NCBI GenBank assembly: GCA_036504075.1
Contig: DASXVX010000008.1
Coordinates: forward strand, 1 to 64,000
From: DASXVX01 sp036504075
GTDB lineage: Bacteria > Bacillota > Sulfobacillia > Symbiobacteriales > Symbiobacteriaceae
Length of the DNA stretch: 64,000 bases
Direction: 5' to 3'
This document shows, in pieces, positions 32,667 through 40,983 of the stretch. Numbering within the stretch: the stretch's first letter is position 1; the number at the start of each line of letters is the position of its first letter. Below the pieces are notes generated by a model. It did not search any database. It worked only from the letters and a program-made list of their open reading frames with translations, and was not told where the DNA came from. Made by a program: the position numbers and the translations under genes.

Positions 32667-32791
32667 GCTGAGCCTCCTTGGCCCGCCGTCGTTAACCGGT
32701 GGCGGGCCTTCGCTCTCCAGGACGTTTCGGGAGGCGAGAAGGATCGAGCCAAAAAGCCTTTCGGCTTAGAGCGAAAGGGTGCTTGCCGGGT

Positions 32792-33058
32792 GCGATTACC
32801 GCTGCCATGCAGATTCCCATTGGACTCACGTTCGTACTTAGTGGTGCCCTCCGTGGGGCCGGCGATACCCTGCCGATGATGATCGTGACCGCCATCGGGG
32901 TCTGGGTGGTGCGGCTCAGTATGACCGGGGGCCTGATCGGGTGGGCAGGCTGGGGCCTGGCGGCCGCCTGGGCCTCCATGTTCTTCGACTGGTCCTTCCG
33001 GGGAGTCTGTGCCTACTGGCGCTTCCGGTCCGGAGCCTGGCGAAGGGTACGGGTGTAG
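32792..33058 (+). pseudogene. 3' remnant of a MATE-family efflux transporter
   Basis: The open frame to the TAG at 33056-33058 reads QIPIGLTFVLSGALRGAGDT, then MIVTAIGVWVVRL, GWGLAAAWASMFFDW and a basic C-terminus, which is the last third of a MATE (NorM/DinF-type) multidrug transporter. About 350 residues of N-terminal sequence are missing; upstream is the promoter side of the dehydrogenase gene. No start with a ribosome site precedes the fragment. A deletion remnant is the simplest reading. Confidence 0.72.
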
Positions 33059-33080
33059 ACAGCAAAGAAATCGCCGCCCG

Positions 33081-34097
33081 TTACCGGGCGGCGGCTTGCC
33101 GTTCGACAAGCTGGTCCAGAAAGGTCCGCAGTTCGGCCCGCATGGCGTCGGCGGTCTCCGTCTGGTTGACGCGGTTCCGGGCTTCGGCGGAGCCCCAGAG
33201 GCCTTTCAGGTACCAGGCGGCGTGCTTGCGCATCTCCCTTACGGCCAGATGCTCGCCCTTGTAGGCGATCATGAGGGCCAGGTGGCGGAGGGCCGTGCTG
33301 ACCCGCTCCTGCGCATCCGGCTCCGGCAGCAGCTCGCCGGTCTCCAGGTAGTGGGCCGTGCGGCGGAAAATCCACGGGTTGCCCAGGGCGCCCCGGCCGA
33401 TCGCGATGCCGGCGCAGCCGCTGGTCTGGAGGCGGTGGGCCGCATCTTCCGGACTGGCGATGTCGCCGTTGCCCAGCACCGGAATCCGAACCGTGCGGGC
33501 CACCTGCCCGATGACGTCCCAGTCGGCTTCACCGGCGTAGTGCTGCTCCCGGGTGCGGCCGTGGACTGTCAGCATCATGGCGCCCGCGTCTTCCAGGCGC
33601 CTGGCCATGTCGACGCCGTTGACGGTGCAGGAATCCCAGCCAATGCGCATCTTCACCGTGACCGGCAGGGGCGCCACAGCCTTGATGACGGCCCTTACGA
33701 TCGCCTCGGCAGTGTCGGGCTCTTTCAGGAGGCTGGAGCCACCCCGACCTTTGGTGACCTTGGGAGCGGGGCAGCCCATATTGATATCGATCAGGTCCGG
33801 GTGCTGCCGCTCGGCCACGATGACGGCCGCCCGGGCCATGGTGTCGGCGTCGGAACCGAACAGTTGGATGCCGGCCGGACGCTCTTCGTCCAGCAGTTCG
33901 ATCATGTCCATCGTCTTGCGGCTGCCGTACTGCAGCGCCTTGTCACTGACGAATTCCGTTACGACCAGGCCGCAGCCCTTCTCCTTGCAGAGCAGACGGA
34001 ACGGCCAGTTGGTGACGCCGGCCATGGGGGCCAGGGCCACCGGGTGCGCAATGGTCAGCGGGCCCAGCTGAATCGGTTTCATAAAGGTCTGGTCCAC
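33081..34097 (-). CDS. dusB: tRNA-dihydrouridine synthase DusB
   Basis: 338 residues. The FMN TIM barrel shows LAPMAGVTNWPFR, INMGCPAPKV (catalytic Cys), VKMRIGWD, VHGRTREQHY, LGNGDI and GIAIGRGALGNPW. Dus enzymes reduce uridine in the tRNA D-loop. I start at a GTG (34097) behind GGGAGGTG; the frame is open far upstream to 34964 but that part is antisense-like shadow of the next gene. The C-terminal helical RNA-binding domain is complete. Confidence 0.93.
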   Translation of the reverse strand: MDQTFMKPIQLGPLTIAHPVALAPMAGVTNWPFRLLCKEKGCGLVVTEFVSDKALQYGSRKTMDMIELLDEERPAGIQLFGSDADTMARAAVIVAERQHPDLIDINMGCPAPKVTKGRGGSSLLKEPDTAEAIVRAVIKAVAPLPVTVKMRIGWDSCTVNGVDMARRLEDAGAMMLTVHGRTREQHYAGEADWDVIGQVARTVRIPVLGNGDIASPEDAAHRLQTSGCAGIAIGRGALGNPWIFRRTAHYLETGELLPEPDAQERVSTALRHLALMIAYKGEHLAVREMRKHAAWYLKGLWGSAEARNRVNQTETADAMRAELRTFLDQLVERQAAAR

Positions 34098-34150
34098 GGC
34101 GGTCACCTCCCGGCGACTTATTATAACCGGAAGTGTCGCCGCGGTCCACG

Positions 34151-35725
34151 TTACGTCAGCGGGAAGCTCGCCGCGAGGGACCAGGCGAGCACCAGCGCGG
34201 CAAATGTGGAAACGGCCACCGTCGAATAGCGCAAGCGGGTCAGGAGCACGCTGAACAGTTCCAGCAGTACCATAAACACCATGACGACCGGAACGGTCAA
34301 CGACAGGACGGGCTGCGGGTTTGGCAGGGCGCTGGCGCCCAGCCACGTGCCGGCGATGATCAGCTTGCTCACGATGCCGGTCAGAGCCGAGCCCCATGGG
34401 CCATGGCCGGCCTCGACCGCCCGCTTCAGCCCTGCTTCCTGGACGAAGTAGAGCCAGAGGGCGACGGCCATGATCACGAACGGCAGAATCCGCTGGGTGT
34501 TCAGCATGTAGTTGCTCAAATCCATGTGCAGCACAGTGCCCACCGCGCCGATGTACCCCAGGAAGACCCCCACCGCTCGGATGACGTCGCCCAGGGCCGT
34601 TTCGACACCGGACCCCAGCTGGAAGTTGAAGTCCCGGGGCCAGAGCATGCGGATGACCAGGAGCACCGCGGCCATTACCAGGAAGTACGGCAAGAGGTAG
34701 TCCACCACCGCCAGCCCGGCCCAGGGCGTGCGCACGTACACGCAGGCCAGCACGGCCGAGAAGGCGGCCACCGCCAGCGTCACGATGCCGGTGAGCAGCG
34801 AAACCGGCTTGAAGGAGCGGCTCTCCCGGACCCGGGTAGCAGGCGCCAGGATCGAGGCGATGGCCATGACCACGCCGGCGGCCCCGCCCAGGGCCACGAA
34901 GACCCAGAGCCACGGTGTGGCGCCGTCGGGCTGCACGTCGACACCCAGGGCGGCCCCGATCCACTGCGTGGTCTGGACCATAACGGTCTCATCATACAGG
35001 ATGGTAATGTGGTTCCGGCCGGGAATCACGCTGGATGCCCGGGCGGTGCCGTCTGCAAAAGAGCCATACTGCTTGCCCAACTCGCCCTGGCCACCGGCGG
35101 ACTGGGCGGCCAGGGCCGTCACCGCCTTGACCATGTAGGCGGGGTCCCGCTCGGCCGCAAGGCTCAGAAAGTCGCTGGGCTTGCCGGCGGGCACGGGCTG
35201 GCTGTAAGCGCTGGAGACGGCCACGGTCGCCTTGACGCGGCTGTCGGCCAGGGCAGCCGCGGTTACGGCAGCGCCGCCCATGGAGTGGCCCACCAGCGCA
35301 ATGCGACCGGGTTCGGCCCGGTGCTGTGTGACCAATTCGTCGATCATGGCCCGCAGGTTGTTGCCCAGGACATCATTCCCGGCGCCCGTCCAGACCGGCA
35401 AGGGCCGGTTCGACTGGCCGTGGCCGGGTTCATCGAACACGTAGGCATCAAACCCGGCATAGGCCAGGTAGTAGCCCCAGGGGCTCATCATCTCTTTGTT
35501 GGCGGCAAATCCGTGCGCGACAATGACCACCCCTTTGGCTGCTCCCGCGGGGACGGCGTAGTGGTTCACAGGGTTGCCGGCAATAGTTTCGTTGGTGACA
35601 GTGATGGGAGAATGCTGTTGCCATGTCATGTACTGAGCGCCCAGAACAACGAAGAGGAGAATTGCCAGCACTACCACTTTGCGCACGACCGAAGACCTCC
35701 GGTGTGGTTTGTAATATCCACCCAT
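34151..35725 (-). CDS. membrane protein with alpha/beta-hydrolase domain
   Basis: 524 residues. One N-terminal membrane helix (about 15-33), then an alpha/beta hydrolase domain (45-270): VIVAHGFAANKEMM (oxyanion region), FDEPGHGQS, nucleophile GHSMGG and a possible catalytic His in GRNHITI. The C-terminal half (about 275-524) has seven or eight membrane helices of unknown family. The fusion suggests an esterase acting on a lipid or exported substrate at the membrane, by inference. Not obviously in an operon; dusB follows by 54 bases. Confidence 0.75.
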   Translation of the reverse strand: MGGYYKPHRRSSVVRKVVVLAILLFVVLGAQYMTWQQHSPITVTNETIAGNPVNHYAVPAGAAKGVVIVAHGFAANKEMMSPWGYYLAYAGFDAYVFDEPGHGQSNRPLPVWTGAGNDVLGNNLRAMIDELVTQHRAEPGRIALVGHSMGGAAVTAAALADSRVKATVAVSSAYSQPVPAGKPSDFLSLAAERDPAYMVKAVTALAAQSAGGQGELGKQYGSFADGTARASSVIPGRNHITILYDETVMVQTTQWIGAALGVDVQPDGATPWLWVFVALGGAAGVVMAIASILAPATRVRESRSFKPVSLLTGIVTLAVAAFSAVLACVYVRTPWAGLAVVDYLLPYFLVMAAVLLVIRMLWPRDFNFQLGSGVETALGDVIRAVGVFLGYIGAVGTVLHMDLSNYMLNTQRILPFVIMAVALWLYFVQEAGLKRAVEAGHGPWGSALTGIVSKLIIAGTWLGASALPNPQPVLSLTVPVVMVFMVLLELFSVLLTRLRYSTVAVSTFAALVLAWSLAASFPLT

Positions 35726-35831
35726 TCTTACATGTATGATTCTACCTTTGTTCCGGATCGTTGCCTACCGGCCAAAATGACTGGTACACTCTTTTTGCGT
35801 AGGTAAATCAGTGGGAAACGGAGGGGTACAT

Positions 35832-36506
35832 ATGCGCTTGAGGTACCTGGGGCATGCGGCGTTCGCACTGACGGACGGAAGCACGACGCTGCTCATCGAC
35901 CCGTTTATCACGGGGAACCCGGTCTGCCCGGTGAAGGCAGAGGAGCTGAATCCCCAGTTTATCCTGGTGACGCACTTCCACGGAGACCACGTGGGGGACA
36001 CGGAAGCAATCGCCCGGCGAACCGGGGCCACTGTGATCACGACCGCCGAGGGCGCATCTGATCTGGCGTCCAGGGGCATAAAAGTCCACAGCATGGCCCT
36101 GGGGGGCACCCACAAATTCAGTTTCGGCATGGTGCGGGTAACGCTCGCCTTTCACGGATACGGGCTGCCGGGGGGCCATGCGGCTGGGTTCGTCGTACAT
36201 ATGGGCGGCAAGCGGCTTTACCACGCCGGCGATACCTGCCTGTTCAGCGACCTGAAGTTGCTGAACGGCGTGATTGAGGAGCCGGGCATCGACGTGGCGC
36301 TGCTGCCGGTGGGCGACAACTACACCATGGGGCCGAAGGATGCGGCCATCGCCACGGAGTGGATTGGGCCGAAGGTCGTCATTCCCATGCACTGGGGCAC
36401 TTTCCCGGTGCTGAAGCCCAACCCGGACGAGTTCGTCAGTAAAGTGCAGGCGGCGGGAAAGACCCGGCCGGTGGTGGTGAAACCCGGCGAGACCTTCGAG
36501 TTCTAA
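35832..36506 (+). CDS. metal-dependent hydrolase, UPF0173 (YtkL-like)
   Basis: 224 residues of the metallo-beta-lactamase fold. Metal ligands are in THFHGDHVGDT (HxHxDH), the YHAGDTCLF Asp/His region and IPMHWGTFPVL. The UPF0173 family is small, single-domain and of unknown substrate. I start at the ATG at 35832 behind GGAGGGG, giving MRLRYLGHAAF as in homologues; the frame is open slightly further upstream. A shared terminator follows. Confidence 0.9.
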   Translation: MRLRYLGHAAFALTDGSTTLLIDPFITGNPVCPVKAEELNPQFILVTHFHGDHVGDTEAIARRTGATVITTAEGASDLASRGIKVHSMALGGTHKFSFGMVRVTLAFHGYGLPGGHAAGFVVHMGGKRLYHAGDTCLFSDLKLLNGVIEEPGIDVALLPVGDNYTMGPKDAAIATEWIGPKVVIPMHWGTFPVLKPNPDEFVSKVQAAGKTRPVVVKPGETFEF

Positions 36507-36517
36507 AGCATACGCCG

Positions 36518-36549
36518 GCAGGCACCCCAGTTATTGGGGTGCCTGCTTC
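36518..36549. terminator. bidirectional terminator
   Basis: GCAGGCACCCCA (36518-36529) and TGGGGTGCCTGC (36535-36546) with a five-base loop, between converging genes. Confidence 0.9.
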
Positions 36550-36557
36550 GTTTCCGC

Positions 36558-37658
36558 TTAGTTTCCCAGCACCGGGCGCTGGTGGCCGGCTTTTTCTTCC
36601 TCCAGCAGCGGTCCCACCGGCCGGGCCTCGATATGGGCGGGGTCAAGGCCGAAGCCCAGCGTGCCGTAGGCCAGGTTCCGGAGCGGGTCCACGAGGCTCT
36701 GCCGCCGGTGGTAGATGCGGGGGGTACGCCAGAGGGCCAGCATCGCCCGGGTCATGGGCATGGCGTGGTACCGCTCGGGCCAGAGCCGCTGCAGTTCCGC
36801 TTTGACCAGCGGCGCCCACCGGGGGTTCATGCCGGGGAAGAGATGGTGCTCGGTATGGTAGCCGAAGTTGAAGTGGAGCACGTCCACCCAGCGGGGAACC
36901 GTCACGGAGAGGCTGACCGCGAGGGGGTCGTTCACCTCGGACAGGGGGTTCAGCTGGTGGTTCGAGCTGATGTAGGAAATGACCACGAAGTTGGCCAGCA
37001 TCAGCGGGAGGACGTAGGCAAACAGCCAGCGGGCGGGGCCCATCCACGCGAGGAGCCCGAGCCAGAAGGCCACCGGGGCCAGCAGTTGGAGCCACACCAG
37101 CAACCGTTCTCGGGGTCTGAACTCCCGGATGAACCGCCGGAACATGATCTGCGAGTGAACGCTGAAAAACAGCGTGTAGGAGACGAAAGTGAAGAAACTG
37201 CGGAAAGACGGCGGCAGGCGGTAGAGGAAGCGGAGTGCGGGGCGGTGGAAGAGTTCCGCCATGGTGGCCCACGCGTCGGGGTCGAGGTCGTCGGCCTGGG
37301 TGTGGCCGTGGTGCTCCACGTTGTGCCACTTCCGCCAGAGCTTCGGGCCGAGCAGGAACTGGGCGAAGCAGATGGCCCCGAGCCAGTCCCGCAGCCGGGC
37401 GCCGCGGACCACGGTGCCGTGCAGGATTTCGTGGCCGAGGAACCCGAGCCCGGCGAAGCCGGTGCCGATGGCGACGGCCAGCAGGAGGTTCGCCCAGATG
37501 GGCAGGTTCAGCAGGGCAACGGCAGCGATGCCGCCGGCGGTCAGGAGCAGGTAGGCGAGGCCGCCCCAGAGGCGGACGGGAGCGGGCTTGAAAGCCTCCT
37601 CGGGCAAATATGGGGCCACGCGGGCGGCATACCAGCCGCCGGGGTGAAGGTCTAGCAT
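36558..37658 (-). CDS. fatty acid desaturase
   Basis: 366 residues, several membrane helices, with the three histidine boxes of diiron membrane desaturases: GHEILHG, HNVEHHGHT and HTEHH. The last box in YHTEHHLFPGMNP is typical of acyl-lipid desaturases or related hydroxylases/ketolases. It would introduce unsaturation into membrane lipids using oxygen. ATG at 37658 is behind AAAGGAG; the longer frame to 37706 is not needed. Single gene with a shared terminator. Confidence 0.85.
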   Translation of the reverse strand: MLDLHPGGWYAARVAPYLPEEAFKPAPVRLWGGLAYLLLTAGGIAAVALLNLPIWANLLLAVAIGTGFAGLGFLGHEILHGTVVRGARLRDWLGAICFAQFLLGPKLWRKWHNVEHHGHTQADDLDPDAWATMAELFHRPALRFLYRLPPSFRSFFTFVSYTLFFSVHSQIMFRRFIREFRPRERLLVWLQLLAPVAFWLGLLAWMGPARWLFAYVLPLMLANFVVISYISSNHQLNPLSEVNDPLAVSLSVTVPRWVDVLHFNFGYHTEHHLFPGMNPRWAPLVKAELQRLWPERYHAMPMTRAMLALWRTPRIYHRRQSLVDPLRNLAYGTLGFGLDPAHIEARPVGPLLEEEKAGHQRPVLGN

Positions 37659-38075
37659 AGGCGTACTCCTTTCGGGGAGTTGTTCTGTTGGGCCACGAAG
37701 AGTCAACTTTGGGTGTCACAATGTGTTCTTTCTTATCATGGCCTGATCCGGGCAGCGCTACATCTGCCCTGGGGGTCTCCGCGATGAACACAAAAGCGAC
37801 CGCCAAATCTGGCGGTCGCCTGTCTTGCGATATGGACCAGACGGACCCCGCGCTACGCAAAGCGAGCCGGAGCTGCCGACCCTGGCAGGCCGAGAGCACG
37901 CACGGATGGGCCCGAGGAGCATCGGGGCGTTCGTTAAAGATTCGCAGCCGTGGATAGCGAACGCAGCGACGACGACATCCTTCGCCTACAAATCAGCGAG
38001 TACGCAATCCACGGCGAGAATCATTTCAAAAACAAGCGCCCCGCGCGACGAGAGGCTCATCCGAGCGTGCGACCG
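37659..38075. other. intergenic stretch, 417 bases
   Basis: Between the desaturase and the response regulator. It contains a terminator (37791-37819) for the two-component operon. A 61-codon plus-strand frame (37950-38135) overlaps the regulator gene and has no ribosome site, so I do not call it. Nothing else is recognisable. Confidence 0.6.
37791..37819 (-). terminator. terminator downstream of the first two-component operon
   Basis: GCGACCGCCA (37796-37805), AATC loop, TGGCGGTCGC (37810-37819), with TTTTG following on the minus strand. It is about 260 bases past the regulator stop. Confidence 0.75.
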
Positions 38076-38738
38076 CTATACCAGGTCCAACTCCTGCGCG
38101 AGCAACACGGCCTGGACCCGGTCCCGGGCGCCTAGCTTGGCGAAAATCGCCCGGACATGGTGCTTGACCGTGCCGAGGCCGATGTAGAGCTTTTCGGCGA
38201 TGTCCTGGTTCGTCGCACCGCTGGCCATGAGCCGCAGGACTTCCGTTTCCCGGTCGGTCAGCGGTTCGGCCGGGGGTCTGGCCTTCGGCTTGGGGTTGGT
38301 CTGGCCGGAGAGGCGGCTGAACTCCTTGAGGACCCTGGCTGCGACCTGGGGCTGCAGCAGCGCCCCGCCGCCGGCGACGATGCGGATCGCCTGGGAGAGT
38401 TCGTCGTACTCGGCATCTTTCAACAGATACCCCCGGGCGCCCGCGGAGATGCCCTGAAAGATATACTCGTCGTCATCAAAGGTGGTCAGGATGATGATGC
38501 CGGCCCGAGTGCCACGCCGGACCAGTTCCTTGGTGGCGGCGACACCGTCCATCACCGGCATGCGGACGTCCATCAAGATGACGTCCGGGTCGGTTCCGGC
38601 TGCTACATCGAGGGCCTGCTGGCCGTTTTCGGCCTCGCCGACGACGGTCATGTCGGCATTGCGGTTCAGAAGGCCGGCCAGTCCCCGGCGGAGCAGCGTC
38701 TGATCGTCGACCAGGAGTAAGCGAATCATGGCGCTCAT
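38076..38738 (-). CDS. NarL/FixJ-type response regulator
   Basis: 220 residues. The receiver domain has LLVDDQ, phospho-acceptor Asp in VILMDVRMP, LTTFDDDEY and GYLLKDA. The LuxR-type helix-turn-helix shows LTDRETEVLRLMASGATNQDIAEKL and GTVKHHVRAIF. Its start overlaps the kinase stop by four bases (ATGA), so the pair is translationally coupled. Targets are unknown; the adjacent desaturase would be a candidate because DesK/DesR systems of this type control desaturases in Bacillus, an inference from context only. Confidence 0.93.
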   Translation of the reverse strand: MSAMIRLLLVDDQTLLRRGLAGLLNRNADMTVVGEAENGQQALDVAAGTDPDVILMDVRMPVMDGVAATKELVRRGTRAGIIILTTFDDDEYIFQGISAGARGYLLKDAEYDELSQAIRIVAGGGALLQPQVAARVLKEFSRLSGQTNPKPKARPPAEPLTDRETEVLRLMASGATNQDIAEKLYIGLGTVKHHVRAIFAKLGARDRVQAVLLAQELDLV

Positions 38739-40816
38739 CTCTCCCCTCCTACGGGCAAAACCAACCGGACCTGGAACCCGCCGGCAGAGCGTTCCTCAGC
38801 GGTGAATTCACCCTGCAGGGCTTCGGCCCGCTCTTTGAGTCCGAGCAGACCGAATCCGCCGGCGATCGGTTCTTCGGCCGGGGCCGGGCTGACGCTGTCG
38901 TTGGTCACCGTGAGAATGACCCGGTCGGGCTTTTGCTGCAGGTCAATGTCCACTTTGCGGGCGTTCGCGTGCTTCTGGATGTTGGTCAGGCTTTCCTGCA
39001 CGGCCCGGTAAATGCTAATGCGGGCCGCGGTCGACAGGCCGGCGAAATCGCCCTGCACCCGCAGCGCGACTTTGGCCCCGTTCCCTTTCTGCCACGCCGC
39101 CGTCAGGTCCCGGATGGCCACCGGCAGGGGCCGGTCGAACCGTTCCAGGGTGGCGTCCAGTTCGCGGCTGGCCTCGATCGCCCGGTCCACCACCCTTGCG
39201 GCGGTGCGGATATGCTGCAAAGCGGCAGCCCGGTCTTCATCGGCCAGTTCTTCGGCATACTGCAGGCCCACGATGACGATGGTCAGGTGATGCCCCAGGC
39301 CATCGTGAATCTCCCGGGCCATGCGGACCCGCTCCCGGGCGATGGCCATCCGCCGGGCTTCCTGCAGCCGGGCCTCCAGCAGGCGGTTCACTTCGGCCAA
39401 CTGTTGCGTGTACATGACCGCCTTGTCCCGGGCCTCTACCTGCCGCTTGGTCATGAATGCCATGACGCCGCCGAAGAAGTTGGTGACGGCGAACGCGGCG
39501 GTGTAGGTGAGCAGCGGCACCAACTGGCTGGCGGACCCGCCGGTAAGCCAGAGCGACATGGCGGACAACACCGTGGGAAAGACCACCGAGGTCACCAGCC
39601 ACCGGTTGACCGGCGGCACCAGGAAGACCATCTGGGCGGCGATAATGATGAACAGGTGGTTCATCAGCGGCTCATCGGCCAGTCCCACCAGCCGGACCAT
39701 CGCACCGGCCTGGAGCACCAGGAACAGCGTCCGGCTCCAGGGGGCTTTGGACATGGCCGACCCGGCATAGGCCGCCAGAAGCCCGAGGCCAAGGTACGTC
39801 AGCGGCAGCCCGCGGGCGATGCCGCCGACCAGCGTGGAGGCGATCATGACGCCGGTGGTTACGACGATGACGCCGATATTCCAGAAGTGGTAGACCCGGA
39901 TGGGGTCGGTCCACTTCGTTGGTCCGACCTCGGGCTCCGGGGGCGGCGGCACCACCGGGGGCTCGTCCTCGTCGATGTCCTCATCGCCCGGTTCGCCGGG
40001 CCGGAGCGTCCGGACTGACTGCCGGACGGCCCCCAGGACCTCCTTGGCCTCCAGCCGTATCGCCCGGGCGGTCTGCCGGTTAAGCGTGAGGGCGCCCGCC
40101 TGCATGCGGGCCAGCTGGACGGCCAGGTCCCCGAGCCGGTTCTGCAGCATCGCACAGATGGTCTGTGCCAGCCGCTCCCGCTCTTCCATTTCGGCCCGGT
40201 CGGCAATCCGCCGCTCGTAAGCCCTGAGCATATGGTGCCGCCGGTCGACGCCATCCAAAAGCTCGTGGGCCACTTCGGTCTGCCTCTCCTGCTGGACCGT
40301 CGTGAACGTGACCAGCGCGGCAAAGACCAGGTAACTGATGTACAGACCAATTGTGGCGACCATGCTGCCGCCGCCTTCGCCGGGGGTGAAGACGAGGTAG
40401 AGCGTGAGCCATAGTGCGGCCAGCGTACCCAGGAACGGCGCCCAGCGCCGCACGGGGGTGATATAGACCGCCTGCACGGCCACGACGACAAACAGGAAGC
40501 GGGTGAGTCCGCCGTCCAGCACGTAAATGAGGCTGACCACCGCCGCCTGGACAAACAGGTAGCCCTGATAGAACCGGGCTGACCGCTCGGGGTTGTAGAC
40601 CCGCAGGCGGGACCAGAAGAGCAGGTAGAGCAACGCGCACAGCCCGGCCACCCCGTGTTTCAGCCCGGGCCGGCCATCAATAAACGGCGAGAGCAGCGGC
40701 AGCAGGGTGATCATGAGGGTCGCGAACAGATTGACCGGGTGGGGATACCCGGTCTGGAACACCGAATCCATGCGGGTCGTGGCTTTCGTCTTCAAGCTTT
40801 CCATACGGCTTTCCAT
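38735..40816 (-). CDS. histidine kinase with duplicated sensor-DHp half
   Basis: 693 residues with an internal duplication. First half: about five membrane helices (30-175), then a coiled coil and a HisKA_3-like segment RERLAQTICAMLQNRL in which Cys221 replaces the phospho-acceptor His. A Pro/Glu-rich linker (about 274-300) follows. Second half: another set of membrane helices (310-455), a coiled coil and an intact HisKA_3 box RMAREIHDGLGHHL (His504), then HATPase_c ending GGFGLLGLKERAEALQGE. Only the second half can autophosphorylate. Dimer-in-cis or signal integration by two sensor modules is plausible. It is DesK-like in having a membrane sensor without an extracellular domain. SD AAGGAC precedes the ATG. 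Confidence 0.88.
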   Translation of the reverse strand: MESRMESLKTKATTRMDSVFQTGYPHPVNLFATLMITLLPLLSPFIDGRPGLKHGVAGLCALLYLLFWSRLRVYNPERSARFYQGYLFVQAAVVSLIYVLDGGLTRFLFVVVAVQAVYITPVRRWAPFLGTLAALWLTLYLVFTPGEGGGSMVATIGLYISYLVFAALVTFTTVQQERQTEVAHELLDGVDRRHHMLRAYERRIADRAEMEERERLAQTICAMLQNRLGDLAVQLARMQAGALTLNRQTARAIRLEAKEVLGAVRQSVRTLRPGEPGDEDIDEDEPPVVPPPPEPEVGPTKWTDPIRVYHFWNIGVIVVTTGVMIASTLVGGIARGLPLTYLGLGLLAAYAGSAMSKAPWSRTLFLVLQAGAMVRLVGLADEPLMNHLFIIIAAQMVFLVPPVNRWLVTSVVFPTVLSAMSLWLTGGSASQLVPLLTYTAAFAVTNFFGGVMAFMTKRQVEARDKAVMYTQQLAEVNRLLEARLQEARRMAIARERVRMAREIHDGLGHHLTIVIVGLQYAEELADEDRAAALQHIRTAARVVDRAIEASRELDATLERFDRPLPVAIRDLTAAWQKGNGAKVALRVQGDFAGLSTAARISIYRAVQESLTNIQKHANARKVDIDLQQKPDRVILTVTNDSVSPAPAEEPIAGGFGLLGLKERAEALQGEFTAEERSAGGFQVRLVLPVGGER

Positions 40817-40879
40817 GTCCTTATTTTACTACACTGCAGGGGCTGAACCGCCATCGCTCGCCAATCTTGCCGGATGCGA

Positions 40880-40908
40880 TTTACGGGGCTCGCCCAATGC
40901 ACTACAAT
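40880..40908 (+). promoter_or_regulatory. probable acnA promoter
   Basis: TTTACG (40880-40885), 17-base spacer, TACAAT (40903-40908), about 75 bases ahead of the acnA start. Confidence 0.6.
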
Positions 40909-40983
40909 GGGAGCGGTCATAGTGCTTTGTACCCCCGTTATTTTGGGTGGCCTCACACTGCACCAAAGAATTGAGGGATTTTC

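Noticed and set aside
34098..34964. N-terminal extension of the dusB frame by nearly 290 codons.
   Set aside because: It runs opposite to nothing but within the hydrolase gene on the same strand in another frame, has no domain character, and a GTG behind GGGAGGTG gives the normal DusB start.
37950..38135. 61-codon plus-strand frame in the intergenic stretch before the response regulator.
   Set aside because: No ribosome site, and the second half overlaps the regulator gene in antisense.
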